A DNA stretch of 64,000 nucleotides from Luscinia megarhynchos (Eukaryota > Chordata > Aves > Passeriformes > Turdidae). The notes below the pieces were generated by a model. That model was not told the DNA's origin, made no database searches, and worked only from the letters and a program-made list of their open reading frames with translations. Shown here in pieces: positions 1 to 12,600 of the stretch. A program made the position numbers and the translations under genes. The stretch covers positions 82,714,905 to 82,778,904 of the forward strand of contig JAPFBE010000002.1 of assembly GCA_034336665.1 (NCBI GenBank). Reading direction: 5' to 3'. The stretch's first letter is position 1, and the number at the start of each line of letters is the position of its first letter.

Positions 1-3000
1 GTGTTTCTGTTACAACAGAAAGGGCTTTGAAACCAATTTTATTGGTATATATTCGAAGAGACCTGTGCTCTCAGGTATAAGATGCATTTCTTAGTACCTG
101 GCAAAGTGTAGGTATACTCTTTTCTAATTGGATATTATATGTTTTGAAAGTGATTGACCTGTTGAGAAACTGAAATGTACACCGTAGTTTCTTCCTTTTG
201 ATATGCAAAATTGGTAGGTAAAATTTCAAACACAAGTTCCCCTTATGACAAATTTTTCTATTATGGTTAATAAAGTTATATGATAAATCTTCCTTTTTTT
301 TTTTTTTAATTATTCTTCTGAATTCATGGACTAAAACATATGATCTTGAGAAACTTTTAAGTGAAAGAGATGTTTCCAACTGTCAGAGATGCCTAGCTCT
401 ACCAGGACTTCTCACCATCCAGCAATCATTCCACAGAACACTCAAAGGTTATGATTATATCCTAGAGATGCTGTAGGTATTTTATCCTTTAGGACAAATG
501 GAGAGTTCTGCATGTAATACAGTTTTTAGTTCACAAATTAACTGGAAAACAGCTTGAGCAAAACTTAATGCTTGACTCTCTCTTGGACTATATTTCTTTG
601 AATGGTTCTGTGAAATCTATTATTTTCTCTACTTTCTTTAAATCAGTCTGGCTTTGAAATGGTTAATTAATGTGCATGAATAACAATGACTAGGGAGAAA
701 GCTGCATCACCCTTGTTTACTTCACACAAGCATTATGGGGAGGTTTTGCATTAGTATAACCATCATGCACAGGGAGTTCCCAATTTTCAGCTGCTGGTTT
801 GCAGAATCAGAGGCAATCACTGCTACAAGGACTGTGAGCCTGGCTATGTGCTCCTTGCTGGCAAATAGTTACTCTTAAAAGTACTTCCATATGGATCACC
901 ACAGCCGTGGATGTGCAGTTATTCTTGAAGTAAATTCAGTAAATTCAGACAGAATTTATGTGCGAGCCTGTCCAGCGAATCTCTTTGGCTTCTTCTTGGT
1001 GCAGTATAAGAACAGATTACTACACATAGAGATTCTTCCAAGATCCTAAATTATCTTACCACCGAAATCTACTCATCTTTTTAATGGAAAAATTCCAGGA
1101 TTTTGAGAGTAAGCTCCATAATCCAACTTCTTTGAAAATCTCCCATCATATCTCTAATTCTTAACTCCTGGAGATGTGAAACATCTTTAAATACATTCCC
1201 ACCAGACCAATGTAATAAAGATTTATCCATAATAATGTCTAGCTACAACTACAAATGAAATACTTATAAGTATTTTATTTGACCTTCCTATCATTCGTTC
1301 ATGAAGTACATGGCAATGTTTCCCAGTACAAGTAAAAGTTTTCTTGATCTTCTGCACAGGAACTTTACTAAATTTCCTTCTTAGTGGAAAACTTCTTCAT
1401 TGAATTATCTAACAGAAACCCAAAGAAGCTTGTAAATTTAAAACAAAATTGCCTCAGTCCAATGCAACCATCCTATAAAAAATTTCAGTCTCACTCTAAA
1501 GAGAATCAAGCCATGTGAAAAACATAAATTTAATGTACAACTTGAATAATATTGTAATTTGAGTTACAGGAAAAGTTTAAGCTCATTGTCTTTTATTTGC
1601 ACTGTCTATACAGAATAAAAACAGAAACACTTTGTGTCACATAACGTTTGCCCTAACATATAATGTTGTATAATATTAACCCTAACTAATCTTTGAAACA
1701 ACACTGATTTGTGTACACAGTAACTATTTGCATCTTTCTACTTTGCAGAGTATTAAAAAAGAGATTAGGACCAAGGTTCAGCATGAAGTTGCCTAAAGCT
1801 AAGTATTTGATTTTGGTTTTAGGAGTCTAAATAAAAATGGCCTAGTTTTTAGAGCTACTGAGCACAGATACCTCCAAATCAATCTTGTGAAAGCTGTAGC
1901 TCTTACATGATTGGAATCTGTCCACTCTTTGAAGTGACTTGTGTGGGCTGAAGTATCTGGTTGATGTGCTTAATTTTGAAAATGTTGGTCTATAGTGCTT
2001 GCCCAGAAACAGGATAAGCAGTTAATCAAAGAGAGAGGGAATCCTGACAGAGGGACAGTGATCTCCCATTCCCATATTGCAGGCAGAAAAACTCCACAGG
2101 GAGGACAGCAGCAGGAGCAACAATTAGTGGAGAGGCCCTTGCCTCTGTGTCCATTATTATCCATTGGATCTTAATGACACCTGCACAACACTGTACAGTA
2201 ACACACAGGAGCTGGGAACTACCCCTGACATCAGGAGGAATGATCTTCAAAAGCATCTATATTGCCTCTGTGCTCCAAAGCATGTTTTTCACAGCACCTT
2301 TCTTTGTTGTGTGGGCACACATCCCAACTCATACATAACACAAGTGCCTCGAGGGGTGAACTCTGTTGTGCCTTGGGAGCCCACCCTTGGGATTTTCTGC
2401 TCTCTTGAGTTGCCTATATTTAAAGATATCTCTCTTCTCTCGATTTTTTCCACCTACCTTCAGCCTGTTTCAGATATGTAAGCTCTTTTTCACATGCCAG
2501 TCATAATTCCAGCTGCAGTTTGAAGAAATTTACCACATATATGAATATGAATGAATATTCATACGTAATGTTCCCCTTAGCCAACTTAGCCATATCCAGT
2601 TGCCATTCTGGTGAGCCAGAATCCAGGTAAGGAGCCAGTATTTTGCACATCTGCCTTTTTCTCAGCAGAACCATAATTTATGTGTCTTTTAAGAAACCAT
2701 CACCAGTGGCTACTCTAAAAGACAGTTAGATATTGTGTGTTGCAATATTGTGTTTCATGGAATGCTCTTAATTGATTAAAAAGTCTCTAAATATGTAGAG
2801 GCTAGGGTTTCATTTCCCAAATTCATGTTGACTTACACTGCAGAATAAATGTGCTTTTCTATGTAATAGTAGTAATATGTACACTAATAAGCACAAAATC
2901 AGGCACAAGGATGGATTTGAATAGAAGGCATACTATTTCAATGTGATAATGACAGGAATGTTCCCACACACATCAGGAACTGAATTGGTTCCAGTGAGAA

Positions 3001-4373
3001 CTGGAAAATCTTAGTACTACCTAAGTGGTGTTAAGTGAAGATTGCCTTTTTTCAGTCTGTCCCAAATATATTGTTAATTTCTGAACATTGCCATCCTCTG
3101 CTCTGAGGGAATAGAGGCAAATAAAGAGGGACTTGTTTCAAACCAAGGTGAATTTCTGACATGCCAAATGTTACCTATCCCACAGTTTACATCTTGTAAT
3201 TGGTGTCTTTTGTCTTTATGTGCAGGGGACTGCAGTAACAACATGCTCAATAATTCCAGGCCTCCTAACAAGCACTTCCTATTCATATAATCCTGACTGC
3301 TCCTTCCCTTGTGGTCCTTACCAAATAGACCCAAAAGTGGAAAGCAATCTTTTCAGTCTCATGACCACATCATTTCTTCTTGATCACGTCCACATCCAGG
3401 GAGCTCTGCTGTGAAGAGGTGTGTGTCACACCAGTGATGGAAGAAAGAAGATTCTGGATGATCAGATAGGAATGGAAGACAACAAGAGGATCAGTCATCT
3501 TCTTGAAGATGGCTTTAGGAAAGCTATAAGCAAAATCTCAACTCTCCAAAGTCTGCATGACACAGACTAACTCTGGTTTTGGCTATATACTGAACTAGTC
3601 CTGCAGTTCAGGTACTGGTAGGGAACACTAGAGATTGCGGTGCTCTGTCCTTTACACTGCATTTCACTGCAACCAAGGCAAACATATTGGGCCCTTTTCC
3701 ACCTGAGTTAAATGTATAATGTTTAAATCATACATGTGCAGTTTCTGTATCTCAGGGGCAGGAGCCATGGGCACATGTAAATGCATGATGTTCAAAAATT
3801 GCCTAGGTACTCCTGGGTATTTTAACACAAACTGTGTGAACATGACTGTGGCTCATAGCTGTCACTTGAGGGCTCCAGGAGAGTTTCCACAACTTCCTCA
3901 TGTTGTCAGTCAATAATGAAAATAAGAGCAGTTAGCACTTCTCTCCTACTTTCCAGCCTCCAGAACACAATATAAATATTGGCTAATTAGCCCACATGAA
4001 GGAGGACAATGCTCAGAAATGTACAAAGAGGCTGGGACAGTCACCCAAGCCTGGGGGAGTTCCCTGCCTGAATCACACGGCGTGTCACGGGGAGGTGGGC
4101 GCTGACTCCCTGAGGTGCCCTTGAAAACCAAGCTTTAATAGATCCTGTCTACAGTCAATTTAACATACAATTAAGCACTTTCACAAAGCAAATAGTACCA
4201 GAACTGTTGCAAATGTAATCCTGCCCCCTTGTTAAACCAGGCTTGGCTGTTTGGCATTATGCAGAATGACTGTCACCACAGCGCTTTGAAGTCACTATCG
4301 CTAAGGCAAACATGTGCAGGTACAAACAGTTCAGCAGCAGAACGCTGATGCTCCCCAAGTTTCTTATGCCATG

Positions 4374-4400
4374 TATGATCCTGAAATCTTCAGGATCATA
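4374..4400. repeat. Perfect 12-bp inverted repeat with 3-nt loop
   Basis: TATGATCCTGAA, loop ATC, TTCAGGATCATA: twelve perfectly complementary bases on each side. It could form a stable short cruciform or, if transcribed, an RNA hairpin, but it is too short for a microRNA precursor and has no extended flanking pairing. It may equally be a MITE scar. Confidence 0.85.
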
Positions 4401-5170
4401 TTTTAGTCTATTTATTCTCCACACAAAAGGTACTTTACAAAATCTGCTAAATAGCTGGGCCTACTTACTGGGTCCCAGGAATATGCCCTGCACACATCTC
4501 ATCAGACGCATCTGTTCCTCCAGCCCCTGGCTCCTCTGTTCTCTTTCACCAGCAGCTGGTCTCTGAATGGATGTCGGAGACTGATCTCTTTGCTTTGCTT
4601 AGGCTGTGGGATTGTTTCTCTTCTGGTCTGCAGAGATCTGTCAATATTAGCTTAAATGTGGGTTCTTTTTTTCTTGTGAAAAGAAAAGATAATAATTCTT
4701 CCTCCTGATGGTGGCTTAGAGCACTTCAGATTATCCCTTGTTATTTCTTTGCAAGAAGAAATGTATATTCTCTTTTCATAAGAATTATAGCAGCTAACAA
4801 TCCTCCAGCCCAAACTTTGTCCCATGAAGAACTAACATCAATGGGAGTTAGCTATATCCGCTAAGGGTAGAATTAGGATTCTCACAGAAATCTTCGGGTT
4901 CAAATAAAACAATCTTCACTGCTGTAACCATAGCAGCTCTCATGTCCTACATAGTAGTTTTTAAGGATATCCTGGTCAAACATAGCTTTCAAAGTAAAAC
5001 ATTTTTTTTTTCTCTCTCTTTCTCTAGGCCATGCAATTTTTTCTCTATGGGTCTCTGTTCCACAGAGCAACAAATATTCCTCAAATGTCAGGAGTTCTGC
5101 TTATTTATTGGTTTCAATTTCAGTCTTCTTTTTCCTATTATTTTGCAGATTCTAATTTAAAAATTTAGGT

Positions 5171-5216
5171 CAAAATATAACAAAAAACCCAGAACAAAAT
5201 ACAACAAAAAAACCCC
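5171..5216. repeat. A-rich tract with C interruptions
   Basis: A-runs separated by C, CCC and CCCC, of the same type as 33258-33344. No adjacent retroelement body was recognised on either side. Confidence 0.75.
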
Positions 5217-5319
5217 GATCTTACCTCAATTAAATTATTAATATTTTGCATGGTGTATTATCTTTCTACAGTTATTTGTTATTTTTTTACTTTTTCTTTT
5301 TACTAGTATGTTTCTTGGC

Positions 5320-5510
5320 CAACTTCAGATGCCTAATTTGCCCACAAAAGTAATGAGATTGGTTTTTCTCAGCTTCCAATGTAGCTAATGAGGACACTTT
5401 CTCTTTTAGAGCAAACTGTAGGCTGCCTAAGTTGGTTTCCTGTCTGAAAATTTGCTAAAGAAACTTTTGGTAGAACCAAAGATGCCCAGTTTAGGCACCT
5501 AAAGTACCTT
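5320..5510. mobile_element. Possible second TTAGGCACCTAA-type MITE remnant
   Basis: TTAGGCACCTAAAGTA at 5491-5506 shares the core of the element at 45845-45975, and CAGATGCCTAATTTGCCC near 5326-5343 could be a decayed partner. No clear terminal inverted repeats were found, so the limits are guesses and the match could be chance. Confidence 0.2.
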
Positions 5511-7320
5511 GTTTGGTGCTAGGGGAGCCTGTTCTTTTCTGCTTCCTGTGGGTCACATTCCCCCCTGCCCAGGCAATGTGCCCAGCCTGTGGAGACAGAG
5601 AAGTCCCTCCACATTACATACCCTCCCATCTGGGTTTGCTTCTGATCAGAAATTACCCGTGGGCTAGAAACAATGTGTTGAAGAAGGGCCAACACTTCAC
5701 CAGGCTCTGAACCGTGGACTTGAGCCAGTGTGCCAGGTTTCCAACATGGAAACCAGGAATCTGGTTTCCAGTACAACTCATAGAAAGGGAATAGCACATA
5801 TGATTCCCTTCTTGGTCACTATATTTGTTAACCTGTGTTTGGCCAAATTATCAGATTTTTCACAATTGCAGAAGCACTTTTTATAGAGATTACTATTTCT
5901 GCAGTGGTTTTAAGGGCTAATGATGAAGCATCAATCAATCAATATATGATTCAACAAATGAAGGCACTGGAGTTGTTCTACACTTACTTAGTTGTCTTAA
6001 AAAAGAAAACAGATTTTATTTGGGGGACAGTTGAAATTGATATAGGATACCTTGGTAATGAAACTCAGTATTAAGTTTTAATGCAAGTATGGCACACTAC
6101 CAGGGAGAATGGGATAAATACCCATAAAATAAACAGCACAAAGAATTGACTGAAGTGATAAAAGAGCATGATTGTGAGTAACTAACAGCTTTGCTCTTGA
6201 TTGCTTTATGTATCTTTTGGTTTACAGGACTGGTTGTGCAGTGTGGGAGTAAGAGCTGTTCACTGGGCTGCAGAAACAGCAACATTGCACAAGCAATGGA
6301 GACAAAGCAGAGAGTGGGGTCAATCTTTTTTCCAAATGAAGTAGAATTTGCCTCCGAAATCACTAGAATAAATTATAAGTTTGCAAACTGGCTGGATATT
6401 TCGCCTGTCATCAATATGTTTTCCTTGATCTTTCACTCACATTACAAAGCCATGTCAATCTTTTGCTTCCTTTGAAATGAAGGATTATTTTAACATGTGG
6501 CTATCCCAAATACACTTGTCCTGTCATCTAAGTATGTAATTTAGTAGGCTGTAGCCTGCCCCTTTCATGCATTGATTTTAAAACTGGATTATGTTAATAC
6601 AGTAAATATTAACAATTATGTTAAATCTCTACTGTGTATGGCAAAAAACCGAAGCCACCTTTCTATATTTGAAATGTGCCCTAAAACACATGGTTATAAA
6701 GCATCCACAGGGACACTGTGTGCTTAGGCCATTCTGAGACCTGAATGCTAGACAGCAATGAGCACTCCCTTCCCTCAATAAAGATCTGTAGCAAAAAAAC
6801 AGATATGCCTATGTACAGTACTGTTAAAATGAATAGTTCCTAAAATGTAAGTGTATTTAATTGTGGAATGTATATGTCTTACAGGATCACATTCAGATTC
6901 ATGTGCCTTCCACAATGAAAAATGGATTTGCAATTTTCATTTTCCCTAACTATAAATATTTGTATGCCACTTAATTTAAAGATTATACTGAAAGATATCA
7001 TTTTCGATTAATATGCTGTATTTTACACAGTTTACTTTCCATTTCAATATGCTTTCCTTCTATGAAATGTATTTCAAGACTCCCTAAAAAAAAGAGAGAA
7101 AATAGGCACACTTTAAGCAGTTTACAGGAGACAGATCATTATCTCCTACAAAGGAAAGGAAACAGGAAAGCTGTAAATAATAAGTTCTGAATAGGAATGA
7201 CATAAACAGCCTAATCAATGTCTTCCAGAACTGGCAAGTGACACCTCTTTGTTTTTTGCAAATAAAAACCTTCTTAACATCACAATATAAACCATTATCT
7301 CTGCAGGCAAGGTATATTTA

Positions 7321-7343
7321 GAAATGTACAAAATGTACATTTC
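7321..7343. repeat. Short inverted repeat
   Basis: GAAATGTAC, five-base spacer, GTACATTTC: nine perfectly complementary bases per arm, in AT-rich unique sequence. This size is expected by chance at low frequency in 64 kb, and no function is inferred. Confidence 0.7.
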
Positions 7344-7559
7344 CTGCCAGCCACTAGATCAGTAGGTGGAGATCTAAAGTCATGCAAATATTACAGTAAA
7401 TGCAGGCAACCAATTTCTAATTATTCCATATCAGCAGATTTGTGAGGAATATAATTTATTAAAAAAGAACAGTTTATGATCAGCAGACCTTAGTTATGAC
7501 TGTTTAGGAATTCAGTGCATTTTGATCTAATCACAAAATCAAAATATTCATGAAACACA

Positions 7560-7780
7560 ATGATATCTCCCCAAAGCAGCCGGGCAGCCATTAATTTTGA
7601 AATTCGGGTAATTTATTAACACTTATCTGTAGCTGTAAAAGCTTACCTCTGTGTTTGTAATACGGGTAAAAGTGAAAGCAGTTTTAAAACTGATTCCTAA
7701 TGATTTATAATGGTTTGCTGTAATTTGAGCCAGAAATTCAATTAAAATGTATGTCTAGTTTTGTTTCAAGATCTTTAGTT
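7560..7780. promoter_or_regulatory. Candidate conserved noncoding element
   Basis: Repeat-free block with isolated CpGs kept in AT-rich context (GCAGCCGGGCAGCCATTAAT, AATTCGGGTAATTTATTAAC, AATACGGGTAAAAG). The CGGGTAA motif occurs twice, about 60 bases apart. There are many TAAT cores and no open frame. Inference only. Confidence 0.3.
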
Positions 7781-9430
7781 AAAAATTCTATTAAAATTCT
7801 ATTTCCTTCTTGCATTAAATGTATCTGTTATCTGCATATATGAGAAATATAAGAAAATTCTATCATTTATTCCCCAGACTGCACAAATGCCTTTAAAAAC
7901 ATCCATTTTTATTTCATAATTCTGCCAAGGTACTATTTAGAATTTATGTACAGCAGAGGAGGAATAAGTGTGCGTGCTATTTTCTTTTGAAGAAAACTAG
8001 CTTCTCTACTGAGTGCTCATGCAAATATTCAAGTGACATTTATCGGTTCATCAAAGAAAGGAAAAACAAATAACACTGAATTATCTGGTGTTTTAAAAGC
8101 TTAATTACAATACCAAGGGTATAGTTTCTTTCTATATATGTTCCCATTATAAATCCTTCTTGTAAAGGATATGTAACTTCACTACCAAAATTCCCTTTTG
8201 AGATAGCATTTCACATCGTTATTTATAAATAATGAGAATTAAAACTGGCCACTCTTGTGTTTATTTATAGGGAAACAAAAAAAGAGACAACTTACTGCTA
8301 ATGTTGGAATCACTCCAGGCAAAACCAGAAGTGAAGGAGTGAATATTACTCCCTTTTCCTCTGGGATTGTCTTATCTCAGAATACTTCACCACATGTAAA
8401 GGTAAAGGACTGAGTTTATAGATGAGCACATCTGTTAATGTTGATGAGGGTGATGTGGCCAGTCCTAATTCTCTGTGTTGAGAACTGATCTTTTGTAATG
8501 CAGTTAATCAGTTGTCTCTAGGTAAAGAGAAACACATTCAGGTACCCAAATAAATGTTGCATTGTGCAAAATACTTACTATTTTCAAATTCAGTTTTCAG
8601 TATTTACCATACTTAGGTATAATTGACTAGGAGTAGTGGCGACTCAGGAACATATGCCAGCAAAGTAAGGATGCAGTTCAGTAGAGGAAAGCATTGAGGG
8701 CTTTCTTGTTCTGTTTGATCTGAGTCAGTAGCAGCTATTGACCTTGTGAAAGTAAGTTTTGCAGAAGACTGGGACACTTCATAGTCAGTGGTAAAGGTAA
8801 ATCTGAGAGGAAGAAGATGTAGGTCTCTCAATGTAGGATAATTACTGATTAGAATTACAGGACAAATGATTGACTAAATTAATTCATTGACTTTAAGACT
8901 CAAGTATTTTGACTAGAGAGTAAGGAAAGTCTGCAAGTGAAGAAGTTCCAAAATGGAGAGCTTCCACAGAAAGAAGGAATATTTGCTATGGGAGAGATGC
9001 ATTAACAGAGATGGAGACAACACATAGAAAGTATTTGGATGACGCTTTCACAAGACAAAGAGCAAAGAAGTAAATTTTCTACTGTTGATCAAGTGGCAAA
9101 ATTAAGGAGGGAGTATTCATATGTTGTCTTTTACCTAGAAGCAGAAGAGGAAATAACTCCTAGTTGACACTGGCTAATGAGAATAAATGTGCAGGGCTGC
9201 TGGGAATCTTCATTCCCTAGGTGATCTCACCAGTACTTGGAACATATCACTGTCACGCTCCTACCTTTCAGACCACTGACAATTGAGGTTTCTTCCAGAT
9301 GAAATGAAGACTCTCTGTAAGGTGTGTCTCTACAGAGAGGGTATTTTGGACACAATCCAGTATGTCTGTCATTCTCTCCTGTGGAGGGCAGTGCTACTCT
9401 TAAATAGTAGCTCCAGGCTTTAATAGTGTA
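7781..9430. other. Unique sequence, nothing recognised
   Basis: No repeat family, RNA gene or coding exon could be supported. Short minus-strand frames (8613-8831, 9227-9472) lack domains. Confidence 0.6.
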
Positions 9431-9600
9431 ATTAATGATCTCGAGATGAAGCAGCAGCCAGCATGTTAACAATATTATTGTGTACTAAACTGGATAAAAG
9501 ATATTGCAAGAAACAAGAAATTATACAAAGGGTCGTAGAAAGGTTAGAAATGTGGGCAAAGAAATAACAAAATTGCTTAAAGACAAAATACATAATTTTC
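9431..9600 (+). mobile_element. Decayed CR1 reverse-transcriptase fragment
   Basis: Short, heavily diverged piece of CR1 ORF2 in + orientation. ATTAATGATCTCGAGATG translates to INDLEM, like the INDL motif just before the catalytic FADD box in CR1. It is followed at the right spacing by ATGTTAACAATATTATTG and TACTAAACTGG, corresponding to the family stretch for (M)LIKFADDTKL with the catalytic residues destroyed. After a frameshift, TTAGAAATGTGGGCAAAG (LEMWAK) matches the LENWAK block that comes next. Similarity ends near 9600. The order and spacing of three motifs support the call, but identity is low and alignment to a CR1 consensus is needed. Confidence 0.5.
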
Positions 9601-9630
9601 TAGTTGTTTCACACTTGTAATAACAGTTCA

Positions 9631-9662
9631 CAACAGACAACAGACAACAGACAACAACAGAC
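9631..9662. repeat. Short tandem repeat, unit CAACAGA
   Basis: Three to four copies of a 7-mer with one 3-base slip near the end. It lies about 30 bases beyond the decayed CR1 fragment ending at 9600 and could have arisen from it or independently. Confidence 0.85.
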
Positions 9663-12600
9663 TTAAGGAGTGGGTGAAGCTTGGAGAAACCTGCTATACC
9701 AGGAGATGGGGGTGAGAGAACAAGAGACCCTAAAGTGAAAGAACAAGAGATATCAGAGTGATAGCATCAGAGACCTTATGTTTATAGGAGATGTAGGAGT
9801 GATAGAAGAAAGTAAACTGGATGATAAGTGAGATGCATACAGGCATATGGGTCACAGAAAAGGCTCTAGAAGCATTTAATGAAGAAATATGTTCCTAGAA
9901 CTAAGTATATTTCATTGCTGGTGGCTAAATTATGTTTTTATTGCTTTAGTGAAGTCAGTCAAAATTCTAAGAAGTAATTTAGAGAGACTACTGGGAAGAA
10001 GAAATCTTTGTATAATGTGAAGGAACTACAAAGGAAATTTCAACTCCAAATTTAGGGCAGTCAGTATTTACAAAGTATCTTACAACTTAAGATATTAAAA
10101 ATCACAGAATAACATTTGTTTTGTTATAATCTAGAGGGAAATGATTCATCTTACCTCTCTTATTCTCTTAAGAGAATTGTTGGCTTCTCACTGGTGAGGG
10201 CACTGTCTCTGCATGTGCTGGTATCATCATCTCTGGGCTTGTCTTCTCTCATAGAACACCCTCATGCTTGCTGGCACCTGACATCAAATCCTCTTGCAAG
10301 TACTAGGAGTATCTTCACTGGGCTTCCATTTTGAGGCAGATGGCTGTTTGCTTTTTCCAGCTGGTAGAAGTACTGAGTTTTTTCACTTGACTTAATATGA
10401 TCTTTTTCTGCTCTTTTATTGGCAGACATTTTTGAAATACAAAAATGATATATTAAAAAGAGTGAATGAAAAAATGTACTTTTAAAAGAGTAAATAAAAA
10501 CAATACAGTTCTAATTTTGATTCTCAGAAAACTTTTTCTACAATAATTTCAGAACTGAAAACATATTAACAAATATTAGGTTATCATCTGAATACTTGCA
10601 AGAACTGAACACCATGTATGAATCAGCATAAGCTTGATTTGTTCATTTAGAAAGAATAAAGGAAAAAGAAGAGTATGTTTTTCATTGTTCAATTTCCATA
10701 AAAAAATAAAAAATATCATCAAGAAATGCTGACAAGTCTGCTTTAGATTGAGCCAGATTCCTCTGAAAAAGGACTATGTAACCACCATCCTTAATAACGT
10801 GCAGTAACATAACATCCTTTATATAGTTAGCATTCTGCCTTCCAATTAGAGACACACTTCTAACCAGAATATATTAACAAAATATACGTACAAAAAAGTA
10901 CTAATACCTTTTTTATACTGAGATTTTTGTGCAAGGCCAGAAATGCAAGAAAAAAAGGAGACTCAGAGCCCAGGTCTGAAGTCTCATAATTCCATCTAGG
11001 TGGGATTCGTCTTCCCTTCACCAGCTTTTGACTTATTGCTCCTAGCACTGATTCTGAGCTAATCTGTTAAAAAATATATCCTTATTTTGTTGCCATTCAT
11101 GTCTCTGCTCCCTTTACAGGTCACCATTGTGAATGGAGGACAAATAGGTGATTCTGGAGGAGACATGGAGAGTAACTGTGGCAGACTCGACTTGGAGAGT
11201 CAGGCTGTAGCAGGGCTATGTCTGCAGAAACTGACAGCTTGATATTGAGAGAGTAACTGCAAAAGACCTTTGAGAAAGGAGCTAGCAAAATGAAGCTTGG
11301 ACATAAAAACAAAAAACCACAACCTTAAAATATTTATTTAATTTTTCAGGGAAATTTGACTCATACCTTCTTGATAGATAATACCAGAAGCACCTAATTC
11401 TATTATCAATTTATTCCCCTTTCAGCAGAGTTTACATGTCCCTGAACATGCTACTATATTATTTAGCAGTTACAATTGTTCTGGGTGTTTCAGATATTTT
11501 AAACAATGCCTGCTCCCGTTCTTCAGAGCAGGTTCCAAAGAGCTTGCAATGTCATCTTCCAGAGGCACATGATGTAGCTTTATGCCTCACTGACATCAGT
11601 GGGTCAATAACAAATATTCTCCTACTTCCAGAGCCATCCTTCTGCCAACATTCTAGTGCTTAACTCTGTCCTTGCCTGGAACCTGTGTGAGGCTGGAATT
11701 CTTCAGCTTAGTAAAGCAGGTGTCCAGGTCTTTGTTCACATCAGTCTAGTGCATTCAGCCTTGAAGGAGAGCAGATAGTCGCTCATGACAGGAAGAATCA
11801 AGAGCTTTCACCTTTGTGCTGTTTGGGTTCTGTTTCTCTCCACCTGATTTCACTGGGATTTGGAGCAAACAGAGAGAAAGGATGAAGGAAAGTACTGAAG
11901 GTGCCTTTGATGCTTTCATGGACATAGTTTACATAGGAGAATAGAAGTCTAAAACGTTTTTAGGCACTCCTTTGGATATCTACATCTTTGAAAGAATGGT
12001 GCTGACTTTGAATCTGCCATAGTATTTTATAATCATACATAGCTATTCTAGTTTCTCTGTACTAGCTGCAGTTACTCTTTTTCCCTGTGAAATGGAAACA
12101 TGGCATTATGTATCAGAAAACTCCATTGTTTTCTAATAGAACTCTATCTCCTATGATGTATTAGCAGCCCTTTTGCACTGGAGAACATTTTGTATAGTAT
12201 ATTTCCTAATTACTTATGAATTTTCTTCTTTTATTGTTCTATGTCACAGCCTTAACATCCCTTTTAATGTACTTTTGTGTGCAAATTAGAATAGCAAGAG
12301 TTAAGAAGTAAGACTTTCTGTACATGGTGGTGGATGTTCAGAGCAATTCAGCATGTCAAGCTGGGGTCAAATGGAAAGGGAATGTCATTACTAAATGGTA
12401 ACATTTTCTGTGGGTTTTAGAGAAATTCAAATCCTTTTTTAATCAAAATTTATTTTATCTTTTTTTTTTCAGGGTTAAGGGTTGGACTTCAAGTTCCTGT
12501 CAGACATTTGTATATTAACATGACTTTACATTAATTATTTTCTAAACTAACTTTCAAAATAGTTTTTCAGGGAGCTGCTATACCAGAATGCAATCTATTT

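Larger units (their letters stand above)
1..7559. other. Intergenic or intronic unique sequence
   Basis: AT-rich sequence with no supported exon, RNA gene or interspersed repeat apart from the small elements listed separately. A T14 run lies at 294-307. CATCAATGGGAGTTAGCTAT near 4838-4857 vaguely resembles a sauropsid MITE arm but is too short to call. Confidence 0.6.

Noticed and set aside
4020..4130. Possible tRNA-derived SINE (GGCTGGGACAGTCACCCAAG region)
   Set aside because: No A or B box pair or tail could be matched; only a slightly GC-rich stretch.
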